DNA of 64,000 nt from Microvelia longipes (taxonomy: Eukaryota > Arthropoda > Insecta > Hemiptera > Veliidae), in the NCBI GenBank assembly GCA_018340805.1, contig JACMZG010000008.1, positions 55,552,155 to 55,616,154 of the forward strand, written 5' to 3'. The notes beneath the pieces are model-generated. The model searched no databases and was not told the origin of the DNA. It was given only the letters and a program-made list of their open reading frames with translations. The position numbers and the translations under genes were made by a program. Numbering within the stretch: position 1 is the first letter of the stretch; every line of letters begins with the position of its first letter. This document shows positions 12,882 to 25,064 of this stretch, piece after piece.

Positions 12882-13073
12882 TATATATATTATATTTAAA
12901 TAAAGTATCACGTACACTAAAAAGATTGGTCTAAATGAAATATTAAGCATTAAATACTACTGGAAAAATAAACTCGGTTGGGTTGTTAAAATAAAATAAA
13001 TAAAAATCTGAGTCAAAGAAATAGTTCTAATAGATATTAAGTGTCTTCTTTTAGAAGAATAAAAGTTATATAT

Positions 13074-13146
<73 letters not shown>

Positions 13147-13189
13147 TATATTATTTGCCATTTGTAAGAGACGGGGATATTTGAAATGT
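12738..13189. repeat. Inverted repeat bordered by (AT)n microsatellites
   Basis: A unique-looking word of about 44 bp starting ACATTTCAAATATCCCCGTC at 12798 is repeated in exact inverse at about 13147-13189. Each arm adjoins long (TA)n tracts (about 12738-12796, 12838-12893 and 13080-13146). About 190 bp of ordinary AT-rich sequence lie in the middle. The tyrosine/isoleucine-rich frames here are just (AT)n translated. Confidence 0.85.
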
Positions 13190-15094
13190 GAGACATATAT
13201 ATTGTTCGTACTACTGGGTAGACGTTTCACTGTATAAAAAATTATTCTGGCCTTCAATGGTTATTATAGAAGGCCATAAACCACAAATTAAGTTTATATG
13301 TTATTACCTTCTTAACTTAATCTTGCGGAAACATATAATATGCAGCACGGCTTTACCAATAAATGATTTTGAATCTTGTTATATTTATACTTATATACTT
13401 TTATATTTTTTGCGTATTGTATTGTTTATATCCCCTTAGTAGATCGCTTTTGTGTTTAATCATACAATATAGTGATTTGTTTTTGCTCCTTCTTTTGCGT
13501 CCCAATTTCAGACAGATCTTACTTCAATCCTTTTATATCTGTGACTAGTTGAGTAAAATTTATGAGCTTATAATATCATCCATCCAGGTATTCTGGAACT
13601 TGGGAGGAGCTTTCTTTAGAGCAAATTATGCGGAAACATAATTAATGAGAGACTTGGTAAAGCATCTCGGGGCATGGTTTGCCGCATCCCTATAGCATTA
13701 CTTTGCGAGTTTCCTTTACTTACTTTCTTTAAAGCTTAAAGAGCTTGTTCTGCTGCCTTTTCTTTAAACCTCTTGTTTTAATTGTTCATAATTCATACAG
13801 CCTGAGATTCTTAGTTGAACCCTGAAGTGCTTCTAGATCAAACGAATTCGTATTTCGAAAAATTCACATTTTTGAACAAATTATAGACGTTGTTAGTATA
13901 ATCTTGTATTGTTATTTTTTTAATTACTATTACTATAATTATCTAATAATGATTTTTTTCTCACTAATAATTTCATGTAGTTATTATTTCTTCTTAGCTT
14001 TAAATTGTTTATTTTTTATTTTATTTACAGTGCTTATTTTTGTGTTATAAAAATTTCAATTAATTTTTATATTTTTTTATGTTTTGTACTTTCTTTATGC
14101 ATACAAATTACTTTATGCTTCATTTTTAGACTCAATCTTGAATGTTTATATAAACTATATGAAAAGTACACAAAAACAATTTTTGGAGTAAAAACTTGTT
14201 ATACAATATAGCCAGAGGGGAATGTTAGAAACGTCATTGTTTAGATAGAACAAAAGCTAATATAATGTGGCTGCGGTTTAATCTACTGGTCTTAACTTAG
14301 TTTATTCCCTGCTAGGTTTATTTAAGCTCCAGACTTTAAGGAAAAGAAGCTTTTTTATTAGTTCTTCTTTTTCTTCTTACGGCAGTATTTTTCTTTATCA
14401 CACGAAGTAAAATAACCGGAGAATTACCTCTCAACAATCAACTGGAGGAGTCTAAAAGGTTGTAATCTTTTTGATTGACGTACATTTTAACTTTTTATAG
14501 AGGTTATTTTATACCTTGGTAAATAAAAGTGTGTTTTGATGCTGGTTTGGAGCTTTTGCTTGGTATTTCCTGGAACCCTAATGCTTTTCTAGACTTCTAA
14601 AACGTTTTAGATTATCCTTACAAAATAATAAATATAATCAAATTAAGGTATACTAGCCTTTTGAGTTTTAGTTTCATTGACGTGCACATGTCACAATTTT
14701 TAAACTTTTTAAGCGATTTATAAAAGAAGCTCACGCTTATAAGGTTATATATAGGGTGAAATATTTATGATCATGGAGCTGTTAAAAGATGAGTGGGTCT
14801 TGATTGTTCCAAATGTGTTTATTTGCGAGTAAAAGAAGGCTATAAAATAATTCTAAAGAAATTTATAGTTTTATACATGACTTGGAAGTAATTTTTGCTA
14901 CATGTCATCGTTTTCTTTTTTGCGAACAACTATTAAGTTTCAAGGCTTTAAGACTGTCGAATATAAAATTAGCTGGCTTTCGGAGTTTAGGTGACATAGG
15001 TAAACTCTAGGAACAAAAAGGATGTTTTACTGTTTTAGGACGATCGAATCGAGTCCCAAGTGGTGAGAATGAGTATAACACCTATATGGCGAGA
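13190..15094. other. AT-rich stretch without recognised features
   Basis: No conserved coding frame, RNA gene or repeat boundary was recognised. Confidence 0.5.
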
Positions 15095-15760
15095 TAAGTT
15101 TAGAGATCTCCTGTATCCGCTTTTTTGCTTTTCCTCATTTGGAGGTATCAAGGAAGAGAATTGTGTTTGCAAAAAATCTTAAATCGGGTTGTCACTGGAA
15201 TTATCCGTTTCAGGTCTTTTTGAGACCTCATGAGTAATTTTACGAAGTTGCTGTCTGTATGTGTGTGTGTCTGTTATCGTAGCTCCTAGTGTATTTATGC
15301 TAGAGAGTTAAGAAGAATCAGTCTTTAGGTGTAGTTGTGCTATTTGGGAAATATTTTTTTATGACGTCATTAATAATGAGCCCCCTCCCGTAATAATGAC
15401 AGCAAAAATTTTGAAAAATCATAAAACGCGAAAAAAAGTTGCGATCAGATTAAGACATGGCAAACATGTAGCCATGTATAAGATTGCCATATGTGCCAAG
15501 TTTAATTATTCATTATCAGGTTATGTACGTTTTTTAAAAAATTGTAAACAAAACAGAAAATAATCCCATTAAATACACTTTGGTACAAGTGTATACCTGT
15601 AATAAATAAGCACACTAAGTTTCGTTTCAATACGACGAAACGAAACCATGGAAGTATATCCATGATTTTTGTTGGATCAGCATTGAGCGTGATCAGTGCC
15701 ATGATGGGTTACCTCTGGAAATGAAACAAATGTTTTCTATCTGTGAACGAATGAATCGAC
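15095..15760 (+). repeat. Dispersed repeat copy B
   Basis: It is collinear with copy C. Shared blocks include CCGCTTTTTTGCTTTTCCTC near the start, GTGTGTGTCTGTTATCGTAG, AAATCATAAAACGCGAAAAA, and GATCAGTGCCATGATGGGTT near the right end. The T-rich 3' tail is missing or diverged. It contains a TGACGTCA palindrome (15362-15369). Confidence 0.65.
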
Positions 15761-17144
15761 GCACATTCAAGCAAACTACTGGGTTTTGTGCCAGTTTTTT
15801 GTGTTCAAGACTAAGTTTTGGAAACAATTAGTTTTAGTTTAAAATTCATCAAATTTAATTTAAAATTAATTAAATTATTTAAAACGTAAAATTTTATTTT
15901 GCGTTATTATAAGTTGTTATTTCTTATCTTATAATAACAATAATTATATAACGGACACATCATAATTATAGTTATAATATTTTTACGATAGTAAAAGTAA
16001 GTAAGTAAGTATGTAAGCTTTATTGTGAAAAAAATACATGCACATACAAAAACAAAAGAAAACTAACCTGAATATTTTTCTTTTCAAAAAAACTACTCCA
16101 GGGATTTTGAAAAGCCGTTATAGGTGAAATTAAAATTAGATTAAATTCACCTAGACCTATATAAGTTGCTTATTGTAAATGTTTACCTTACATCTGCCGG
16201 TTTATATTATTTTTGACCTAAGTGCGTAAAAACATATTTATTTGGTAAGAGGTTGACTTAACAGCTATTTTTAAGTGACTAATGAAAAAACTTAACAAAT
16301 AACAAGGTATATGAAGCTATCAAATAGTCCCCCATATTAAGTTTCCACCAGTAATCATCTGTTTTATCTATATCATTAGTTTTTTTTTTAAATTCTTTGT
16401 TTTTCTTTTTAGTTCTCATAAGTTCTTGTTTTTTGTTATTTGTTAAGTTTTTTAGTTTTACTAAATGTAGTTGTTTCATTACCCTTTTGAGGATATAGTA
16501 AGTTCTGTTTAGTTTTGTTTTGTTTGTATTTATTTAACTTTAAATTAGATACTTTATATATAATATTTTTAAATGTTTTGTAATTGTTATTTGTTGTTTA
16601 GGCCTTAAGATGACCCAAAGGGGTTGAGATATATAGCTTTTTTAAATATATTTGTAGAACTAGTCAACCATTTTACATAATAACTATCGAGTTCTATAAA
16701 AGAGATGTTTCGCTAATTTACTTGTTGGAAAATTATATTTCTGATATTTTTGCTTAATAGTTGTACTCAAGAAAATGTATTACTTTAGCAGTTCTTTTTG
16801 ATATTAAGGTAAATAAAAATAAATGTTTGACATGCAAATATGATGATGTGCTCAATCTGAGAATAAATCTTAATAAATGCTTTTAATGTTAAAAAAAAAG
16901 TTTTTCTTAACGTTTATTATTAAGTTTATAATTAAAGTTGAAAATTTATTCAATTTTTAAAAAAATAATAAATTATGAAGTAGAGCATGAATATTCAATA
17001 AGATGGTGAATTGTGCCTACTGAGTTGAAAAGAATAAAATTCTTAAAGCTCATTGAGCTGCATTAGAATAAGAAACAACTATCTGGAAAAAATGAAGAGA
17101 TAAAATATCAATGCCAAAATTAACTTACAACATTGATTTTAAAA
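15761..17144. other. AT-rich stretch with a short GTAA repeat
   Basis: A small (AAGT)n run lies at about 15996-16016. Nothing else was recognised. The lysine-rich minus-strand frame at 16279-16479 is low complexity. Confidence 0.5.
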
Positions 17145-17885
17145 GTGGTAGATTTTTTCCCTTCTTGCTTTTCTCATTTATACCTTGGGTTTGTAGAGAA
17201 AGTATTGTGTTTGCAAAATATACAAAACCGAAATTTTACCTGAATTTTTTTTAGGTGTTTTGAGACCTCCTAAGTTGTTTTTTAAAGCTTTCTTTGTCTT
17301 TGTGTGTGTCTGTTATCATCGTATCTCCTAGTGAGTGTGTTTATGCGGATAAACATTTTTTAATTTGATAAAAAAATACTGTACTATCCCGATAGTAATT
17401 TTTATGGCGCCATTTACCGGCAATCATGGTAGTAAACATTTCAAAAATGTTTCGAATTATATGAAATTTAGCTCGCATGTAATCATAAATAAGACTAACA
17501 GATGTGTTTAGTTTTATCGTGTTATCATCATTATATCGACTTTTATCGAATGACTTGTAAAGGTTTTTTTAAAAATTGTTTAAAATTAAAAAATAATCTC
17601 GGTTTAAATCCAGTACAAGTTTATATCCCTTTATGTAAAAAACAAGTATACTTAGTTTTCATTTAATACGGCAAGTATCTTCGGTTTTTGTTTGATTATA
17701 AAATTAGTCAGTGCCTTAGAATCGCACTGAATAAAACGCTGAGAATAAAACTAATGTACTTCCTGTCTTTATATTTATTCTAAAGGAAGAGCGAAGCGAG
17801 TCCGCAGTAGTGAGGTTGAACGTAGAGAATCCGATCTTGTGAGGAAAAGTCCAAGGTACCCGTACCCGACTTTTTTTAATTTTAA
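17145..17885 (+). repeat. Dispersed repeat copy C (most complete)
   Basis: This copy contains both the 5' blocks shared with copies B and D and the 3' end shared with copy A. Its 3' end has GAGCGAAGCGAGTCCG at 17797-17812 and the tail CCCGACTTTTTTT ending near 17880. It has no long frame, so it is a non-autonomous interspersed repeat of about 740 bp. Its class is not resolved. Confidence 0.65.
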
Positions 17886-19535
17886 TTAAAAAAACTAACC
17901 ATATAATCATAGTCAACAATTAGAAGTGACGTTTATTTATTCTCCAAATCTCAGTGTAAATTATATAATGCATTTGACACAATCTGTTATTGCTTATAAC
18001 AGAAGTAAAAGAAGAATATTGACACTATTAAAGAATACTATAGACATTTTAAGTTCGGCATTACTTCGGAATTACTTTAAGTAATTCTTTTATCAAATTT
18101 CAATAGAAGGTGGGGCATAATCCTGAACTTATAAAACTTACTATAAAAGTCCAATAAGACTAAAATTGAAAAGTTGCTAAAAATATTTGTTGTGCTAATT
18201 GGAAGTGTTCTGTGTCAAACAAAACCTCAACTACTTTTGTGGCAAGCACAGTTCTTGCGATATCAAAGATTAAATTACGAGCAACGAAGCGACCTGTCTT
18301 TGTAAATGAATCATTCTTCCATCATGATTAGAATTCTTGTCTGTCTCTTTGTCTGTACAATTTTTTGTTACCAGTCGTCGCTCAGACTTTTCAAGGATGT
18401 TTATGTTATTTAGAGCAAGGTCTCATACGTCACTCACCAAAATATATTTAAGAATCTCGTTAGGGCGGATCGAATAAATAAAATAAAATAAGAATAAAAT
18501 AAATAAAAATATAATTTATTCATTTTAATTAATTTTGTTATTTTTAATTCGTTGTAATTAATTTGGTTTCAGATTTTAGATTGATCACAATACTTTCCTA
18601 TAAACCAACGGTAGTATGTAAGAAAAAGTAAAAATCGACTTTAATCAAAAGTTGTAGAATTGTTGGATCTAAAGACGTGTCTATGACCCAGCACTAAGCC
18701 AGCTAACCAAGTCTTCCTGGGGCTATGTATGCTTTGTCACACTAGAGTACTGTGGCATTTTTAACACATTGCAGTATAAAGATCTCTGCTATATAACCGA
18801 GCCCTGGGTCGTATACTCTATTATTCTTTTCCGTTCTTGACTGTTTTATAACCCGACATTGTTTTTCCTGTTTCCCTTTACAAGCATGTTGCTTGAGGTA
18901 AGATCTTTCCTTCCTGCGATAAAATAATCTTTTATGGTTAGCTTAAGAATGTTATTCTCTTGTGAACTTTTATTATAAACTTTTCTTCCCTGTATTTTAA
19001 TATATTTCTTAAAATCGATTGGAGAGTTATTGGTAGCGCGTGAAAAATCTTATTATAGTTTTTGCCTTTTTTCTCCAACCTGTGTTTATAAGAAGAGATT
19101 TCTGCAGTTTACTCTCTAGAGTCTAGATTCTATTCATACTCATGAAACCTTTTGTTCCCTTTAAATTCAGTTACTCTTATATCCTTCCGACCTCACCTAT
19201 ATAATTTTATGTTTTGCACATCACTCTATTCTATGTGTGCGTCATTCTTTTCTATTGTATTAAAGTTTATATATATTTATTATTTATTTTTATGTCTAAA
19301 AGTTTTCTTATTTTTCTGCCTTTATATATGTACCACATGGCATCTTTTATCGTTCTCCCACCATTTTTAATAAATGTTTTTTTTTCTTTATTTATCTAAC
19401 TATTCTGTTATATTTTCTTTTATTGACTCCCTACATAGATTAACTAATTTTACGTTAATAGTTTTAATATATGATGTATTAAGTAAATGATTTTAAAATC
19501 TGCTGTTACTTTATATTAGTGCAATTTGGTTACAG
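17886..19535 (+). other. Putative midasin intron, right part
   Basis: No coding block was found. The last bases before the exon read TTTGGTTACAG, a usable 3' splice site with only a modest pyrimidine tract. If an earlier midasin exon exists, it lies left of the window or was too short to recognise. Confidence 0.5.
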
Positions 19536-19683
19536 GCTGATCTAAGTCGCGAGTTAGAACCGCTTGAAAGAGCTGCTGAACGTCTTATACTAGCCAGGAT
19601 ACAGGAGTTAATAGTCAAAGATGCTTTGTCTGCTGCACAACTGCTTAGTGACTATCATGACACGTTCTACCACCAATTTTCAG
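19536..19683 (+). CDS. MDN1: Midasin (MDN1) internal exon, helical segment
   Basis: A 148-bp exon lies between a GGTTACAG acceptor and a CAG|GTAAAG donor. It gives 49 clean codons plus one base, starting ADLSRELEPLERAAERLI and ending FYHQFS. The peptide is charged and helical, rich in E, R, L and A. By itself it is not diagnostic. It is assigned to midasin because its hanging G joins the two leading bases of the exon at 60762 to make a GAC/GAT-class codon (Asp) in the correct frame, on the same strand, with no other candidate downstream gene. Midasin is the nuclear dynein-like AAA+ ATPase that strips assembly factors from pre-60S ribosomes. Intermediate exons whose total length is a multiple of three cannot be excluded. 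Confidence 0.7.
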
Positions 19684-19954
19684 GTAAAGTAAAAAATAAG
19701 TATACAATCAATTTAAAAATAGCCTACACTGATAATTCAACTTACTAATAAAAAGTAGTCAAATATAATAGTGTCAAGTTTATTAAAAATTAAAATGTTA
19801 AATAAAATACTCGATAAGAGTATTTCAACTAATTATAGAGATATTCCTGCTAAAAACTACGGGAGTAACCAACCTTGTTTTGCTTTCTCTACTGCTAAAG
19901 GTGGCGATCGTTTATAATCAAATAATAACTAATAATAATAACAAATTCAGATCA

Positions 19955-20030
19955 CGACCCAAGTTGCGAACCTTGGATTTCCATGGTTCAAAAGAGTACT
20001 ACGCCGTAACGGCCTGCACCACACTACCGA
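19955..20030 (-). mobile_element. tRNA-derived SINE head
   Basis: On the minus strand an A-box-like TGGTGCAGGCCGTTACGGCG (plus 20002-20021) is followed by a B-box-like GGTTCGCAACT (plus 19962-19972). The B-box lies in a perfect stem CCAAG/CTTGG. The layout is that of a RNA polymerase III internal promoter, as in tRNA-derived SINEs. It is too diverged to be a functional tRNA. Confidence 0.55.
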
Positions 20031-20194
20031 TTACATAAAGGTGTTAGTATGTCTATAAATAGTTATCCAATAATTATTAAGTCACTCCTTAGATAGACAC
20101 AGATAGCCTTCTCTTAAATTTTATCTTTTGTAGTATTTTCGTCTGTTTTCTCTTATCAACGTTTTGAACAGTACAACCAAACATAATTTTATTG

Positions 20195-20251
20195 GAAAAT
20201 TGTCAACTTCCCTTTTGTGAAAATTGTCAACTTCCCTTTTGTGAAAATTGT
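20195..20251. repeat. 24-bp tandem duplication
   Basis: GAAAATTGTCAACTTCCCTT plus TTGT occurs at 20195 and 20219, with a partial third copy starting at 20243. Confidence 0.9.
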
Positions 20252-22916
20252 AAATATATTATTAGACAAAAAATTTCTCCTCAAAAGCTTGAATAAATAT
20301 TATTATTCTAATGTCTGTCCATATTTTTATTTCCACTTCTCTTTAAAATAATAAATAAATAAAACATGGTAAACCTTTTAAACAATAATCTTAAAGCAGA
20401 CTCTCTCACCTTCTGGCTTTACATTTCTTTTCTTTTTTGTAACTTAATATTTTTCGTTGGTTGTTGTGTCCTAGAGCTTAAACACGTACTTTCTGCACGT
20501 TCTGTTTATATTTCTTAACAGAGCTTTTTTAGCAAAAAAAAAGCTTTTTATACAGTTTTTATTTTCATTCAATTTACATGTGATATTTAGAAATGTTTCG
20601 TTGGTTAATTTTTCTACAAAAGCTACGAGGTATGCTTGTAAGTTTTGAAAAAGATATTTGTGTGCAAATATGTAAAACTAAAGTAGATAAGTAATGTGGC
20701 TACCCCATCAACACATTTTTCATGAATTAGACACCCTATGTTCCGTCTTTATATTCTAATATTTTAAGCAGAATAACTACTTGAAACTAATAACTTTTAA
20801 TAAGTAATGAATCAACAATAATAAATTACAAGTAGTTTCAACCTGTGTCCCTAGCGGTTTTTCATGCTAGCACCGGTCAAGTTCTTTCATCGGCAGGTCT
20901 GAACACGTGGTCGGGAATCTTCTATAAACCAACATTTTTTAGAATCAGTTACTACAATATTCCGTACATTGTCAATCACGTCAATAATATCTAGGTGATT
21001 GCAATGCGTCAAATTTTGGTACTATTATAGAAATGGCAATTACTGCAAGGACCTCTGAACAGTCTAGCTCTAGATTTCTGAAACTTATTTTCACTCTATG
21101 AAGTTGTTTTGCTTCGAGAAATCACACAAATATTGATTAAAATATTAGCAATTTGTGTTGATCTCGTTTGGTGTACTACATTTAATGAAAACTACAATTT
21201 TGTAAAACTGAAACGTTAGTTGACTGACTTAAATATGGCATGTATAAGCAGTTAAAGCTTATAATTCAGGTATAAAAAAGGGTAAATATGTAATATTCAT
21301 GTAACAACATATGAAAAATCAATATAAATAATTCATGCTTACATCTTTTGTTGTGTGATTGAAACGTGGAGTCAAAACCTATAGTGAAATTTTATTTAAT
21401 GAAATACATTGTATCATATTATGGTTCTGTAGTTCGTCTCAATCCTGGCTGCGCCGGATCCCACATGATGGGATGCCCCATAATATCGTCCTATTTAATA
21501 AGTTAGTTTATACCATGAATGAAGTTGGGAAAAGTTATTAACTTTAGAGAGTGACTTAAGACAATCATATGTCAACTTAACAAGTTTAACATGAATTCAT
21601 TTTCAAAGGACACTACTGGTCCGATCTGCTGGAAAATGGTCCGTGGGTACAATCATTATTCTGTGATTTTTTTTAACTATTTCTCATTAGAATACTTATC
21701 TTACAAGTTAGATCGTATAACATTTTATTTTGCAGAAAGTAATATTTAAAAATAATATTAAGTTTCCCTTGACTTTTATTTAGATCTATTTCTTTATTTT
21801 ATCTCTAATGCGACAAAAGTTATTTGAAAAGCTAGCATTTTGTATAAAAAAGAACAAAACGATAGTTTTCTTTCTTATTTTAATTGCATTTACCTTTTTC
21901 TTTATACAATTTCATCCAATTTCTTTCCTTCGTTAAAAAGAGAATGAGCTTCATTTTGAGAAGTAACTTTTTTTTAGTTTTTTCAACTGTTTAATGAAAG
22001 AGACTTCTAGGAGAACCAACAGCTATTGGAGAGAGAAAAAATCCTTATCCTCAATTTATTTCTTTTATTGGAGTTCAGCCTTTGAAAACAGACTTGCCTA
22101 TAAATTTCTCTATAATATTATTCAGGTTCTCTACTTATCTCTTTCCGTTTCATCTTATCTCGCTACCGGTATCTCTTAGAGATAAACCCATTAAATCCCT
22201 ATGGTGTTATTATTAAAGTAAAAACTTTTATAAGTGTTTAATACTAATTTTGTTTAAAGGTCTAATTTATTTAATATTTTTCTTGATAATATTTATTGAT
22301 TATAATTTATTGTTATCTTTTTTAAAAACAAAAATGATAAGTTCCATCTTTTTGTTTTACATAAAGGTGATCACTTTTTTATTCAAACTTAATTTAAGTA
22401 AACTATGTGCATAATTGAGTTTAGTTTTTTCCTTAAACGTCTCTTGTTCTGTCATTTATCCTGTTTTACATTTCTACAGTCTTATAATATAATTATTATG
22501 GTAATACAAAAATGAAATTAATTTTATTAAATGAAGTGACTAAAATTATTATTTTTTAAGTGCCAACTACTTTGAGTTAGCAACTTCGAAGTTACAGTTG
22601 TAGACATGAAAAAGTTTTAAAAAATCATCCATATACGTAGTGTATACTCTGAAAGCTAATGTTATTAGCATGAAAGAATTGGTACTTGATAAAATACATT
22701 TGGAACGAAGTGTCACTGTATTAATTGACATATATTTGTTGACACAAAATGATTACTAAGCTTCTAGCATATATATTTAAAGTATTAAAGCTTTTAGCGA
22801 ATTTTCATTATGAAAATGACGCTTATGAGGTTCGGATGACGGAAGTTGAGGGTGGGAGTGAGTGGAATCGTTCCTATTGGCTTCCTGATAACAAAATATA
22901 TGCCCGAAAAAAGTTT
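20252..22916. other. Intron filler without recognised genes
   Basis: The sequence is AT-rich, and short open frames at 21359-21541 and 21994-22179 have no motif. Nothing else could be supported. Confidence 0.5.
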
Positions 22917-22927
22917 ATATATATATG

Positions 22928-22963
<36 letters not shown>
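22917..22963. repeat. (AT)n microsatellite
   Basis: It is an almost pure TA dinucleotide run with minor interruptions, producing artefactual Tyr/Ile frames. Confidence 0.9.
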
Positions 22964-22968
<5 letters not shown>

Positions 22969-22979
22969 GTATGTAGATT

Positions 22980-23545
22980 CTACCCTTTCGTATGGCGAAC
23001 GATAACCTCGAAGGCGTTGTCAAATTGAACGAAACTTTGCAAATCGCGAGATGTTGTGGAGGTTACGAGCCTATGTTTATAAAAACATTATGACGTCATC
23101 AACCAAAGTTATGACGTCATGAAAAAAAAAGTTTTTTTGAAACTTGAAATGGCTTTAAAACAAGGTATTTCGTGTTTAGGTACGGTAGCTGAATCGATTA
23201 AGACCAATTTCAGCTCAATCGAACCATCACAAATGGCGCAAACAGTATACATATATATAAAATGTATATATGTATATGGTCAAAGACTTGTACGAATCTG
23301 TTGGTTCAGTAGTGTTAGAGGGTGGGATATAGTAAAAAAGATGGACCTCTACCTCTTGCTCCATTCCTGGTAAGCCTGCTGTCCCAGAGAGACAGGACAA
23401 AAAGGCTTCACAAAACGGCACAAAAGCCAAAAAAGGCCCGTAAAGCGAAGAACCTCGAAGTAGTCTTTATATGGTCGAAGTCATTCTAAAACGATTGCGA
23501 CGGTTTCAGCTCAATCAGACAATCCTAAGATAGATAGTTCACTCC
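22980..23545. repeat. Repeat-like segment with paired TGACGTCA palindromes
   Basis: The segment is GC-richer than its surroundings. It holds two perfect TGACGTCA palindromes (23091-23098 and 23112-23119) in a repeated TTATGACGTCAT context, and a repeated TTTCAGCTCAATC word (23208 and 23505). TGACGTCA is the core CREB/ATF site in animals, but both copies probably belong to a mobile repeat. No intact frame is present. Confidence 0.45.
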
Positions 23546-23590
23546 CGAGTGTAGTAGGACACTCAATTGACAAGTTTGTGTTTATGATTT

Positions 23591-23790
23591 AAGTTGGGGG
23601 CCTCATCACTAGAGTCTTGAATAGCGCTAGTAGTAAAAATATTTGCTCTATTCTCTACTAGATTGTGCTGTAGTATTTTTTTAAAAAACATTGCCAATCG
23701 TTTAGTAAAATAAAATAAAAGTAAACAAAGATCTATGACAAGCTGTAGTATTCGCGATGTATTGTTTAATAAAACTTGGGGCCTCATCAC
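23591..23790. repeat. Direct repeat flanking about 160 bp
   Basis: AAGTTGGGGGCCTCATCAC (23591-23609) recurs as AAACTTGGGGCCTCATCAC (23772-23790). The right copy continues into GCGAAGCAGC. The pair may mark a small insertion or a local duplication. Confidence 0.55.
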
Positions 23791-24252
23791 GCGAAGCAGC
23801 ACCATCGTTTTCTTAAAAAAATAACAATAATTTCATTTTTTAGTTTTTAGACTTAACATTTAAATTTGCTATCGAGTATAACATCTCGGTTGCGCAAACG
23901 GATAGTAAGGAAACAACATTTACTTGATTACCCTCAACACTCGTTGTTTGGTTGAATAAAAATAAATAAATAAAATGTCAGAAATAACAAATATGTGAAG
24001 TTTCACGCTGTCACCACTAGACTGTACTACTTGAGCCTGCTCATCAACTATTTTTTTTTAAATCTTTGAGATGAGCCATCTATGTTAATATTGTTTATCT
24101 ATGATCCTAAGTGACGGAAACGGTATTTTTATTAAAAACATATATCATGAATATATTTTGTTATAATGCTGTTGTTTAATAATTATAGCATACTATTAAT
24201 AATAAAGTATTAAAAATCTTAATTAGTAAAATCAAATCGTGAGAAAGCTCTT

Positions 24253-24483
24253 CAGGCCCGCGAAGCGGGCCTGTGGGAGAGGCTGTGAAAATTCGCTAGG
24301 TACATGGCAAAATGCCATGTAACAAGAACAATAATGAACAACACATCATACAAAACAACAACAATGTGGCCGCGAAGCGCCACAGGAGGCCCCCGGGCCG
24401 CGAAGCGGCCCGTGGCCGACGCCGCGGAGCGACGAGGCGCGAAGCGCCGAGGGCGCGTAGCGGCTACGGGCCGAAGGCCCGTA
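24253..24483. repeat. Cluster of three-base-loop DNA hairpins (GCGAAGC type)
   Basis: Six palindromes were read directly. They are 24253-24273 (9-bp arms, GAA loop), 24301-24321 (9-bp arms, AAA loop), 24365-24384 (6+2 bp with a bulged C, GAA), 24394-24412 (8 bp, GAA), 24436-24448 (5 bp, GAA) and 24465-24483 (8 bp, GAA). Arm sequences differ between hairpins but always pair. The right half (24365-24483) is very GC-rich inside an AT-rich intron. GCGAAGC is known as an exceptionally stable DNA mini-hairpin. A short ARG-rich frame here is incidental. Confidence 0.8.
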
Positions 24484-24499
24484 TTTTGAGATTTGATTG

Positions 24500-24826
24500 A
24501 AAAATAATGTTTTTAATGTCTAAGGACAAGTGAAGCGAGTCTAAACACGTAGTGCAATATAAATTTGTAGATTTTTATATTTTGAGTCCGAAGGAGCGAC
24601 TGAGCGTAGCCAATTTAGGGGTTGGAAAGATTTAGCGAGGCAGCAACTGGAAGGAGGTCGCTGGTAATAAAAACTGATTTTTGTACGGTCAGAATATATA
24701 CTTAAATATAAATTTGGCAACTTTCATATTCTGAGGACGAGCAAAGCGTGTACAAATAGTAAGGAAGTGTAGCAAATGGGATATTCTGAGGAACAGTTTG
24801 TAGGTATCCCGTTCTCGATTTTTTTC
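24500..24826 (+). repeat. Dispersed repeat copy E, diverged
   Basis: Words such as GACAAGTGAAGCGAGTC (about 24525), GAGCGACTGAGCGTAGCC (about 24594) and GACGAGCAAAGCGTG (about 24738) repeat a degenerate theme. The segment ends in GGTATCCCGTTCTCGATTTT. This matches the terminal layout of copies A and C. It contains two similar halves, so it may be an internal duplication. Confidence 0.45.
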
Positions 24827-25064
24827 TTTTCTTACTTATACGATATAGATCATAGGTATATAGTATTCTATTATAGTATACGGTAGCTGTTCTGTTTTCT
24901 AGGAATGTTCGTTCTATTGAGTGTTTAACACTTCCTTGATATCGTGGTCCTCCTTTGTCACCAGCTCTTTATCATGAGCCGCCATTATTCCTACAACTTT
25001 ACAACTTTTATTAGCATCAGCAAAATTGAGTTTTGTCTCTCTTAACAGCCATTCTCTAACCTTG

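Noticed and set aside
12675..12950. Long Tyr/Ile repeat frames on both strands
   Set aside because: They are translations of (AT)n microsatellites, as at 22846-23028 and 28857-29054.
24253..24483. Bacterial contamination as source of the GC-rich patch
   Set aside because: It is only about 230 bp, is flanked by ordinary intron sequence, and shares its motif with other repeats in the window.
24304..24500. Arg/Ala-rich small proteins
   Set aside because: Both frames merely read through the GC-rich hairpin cluster.
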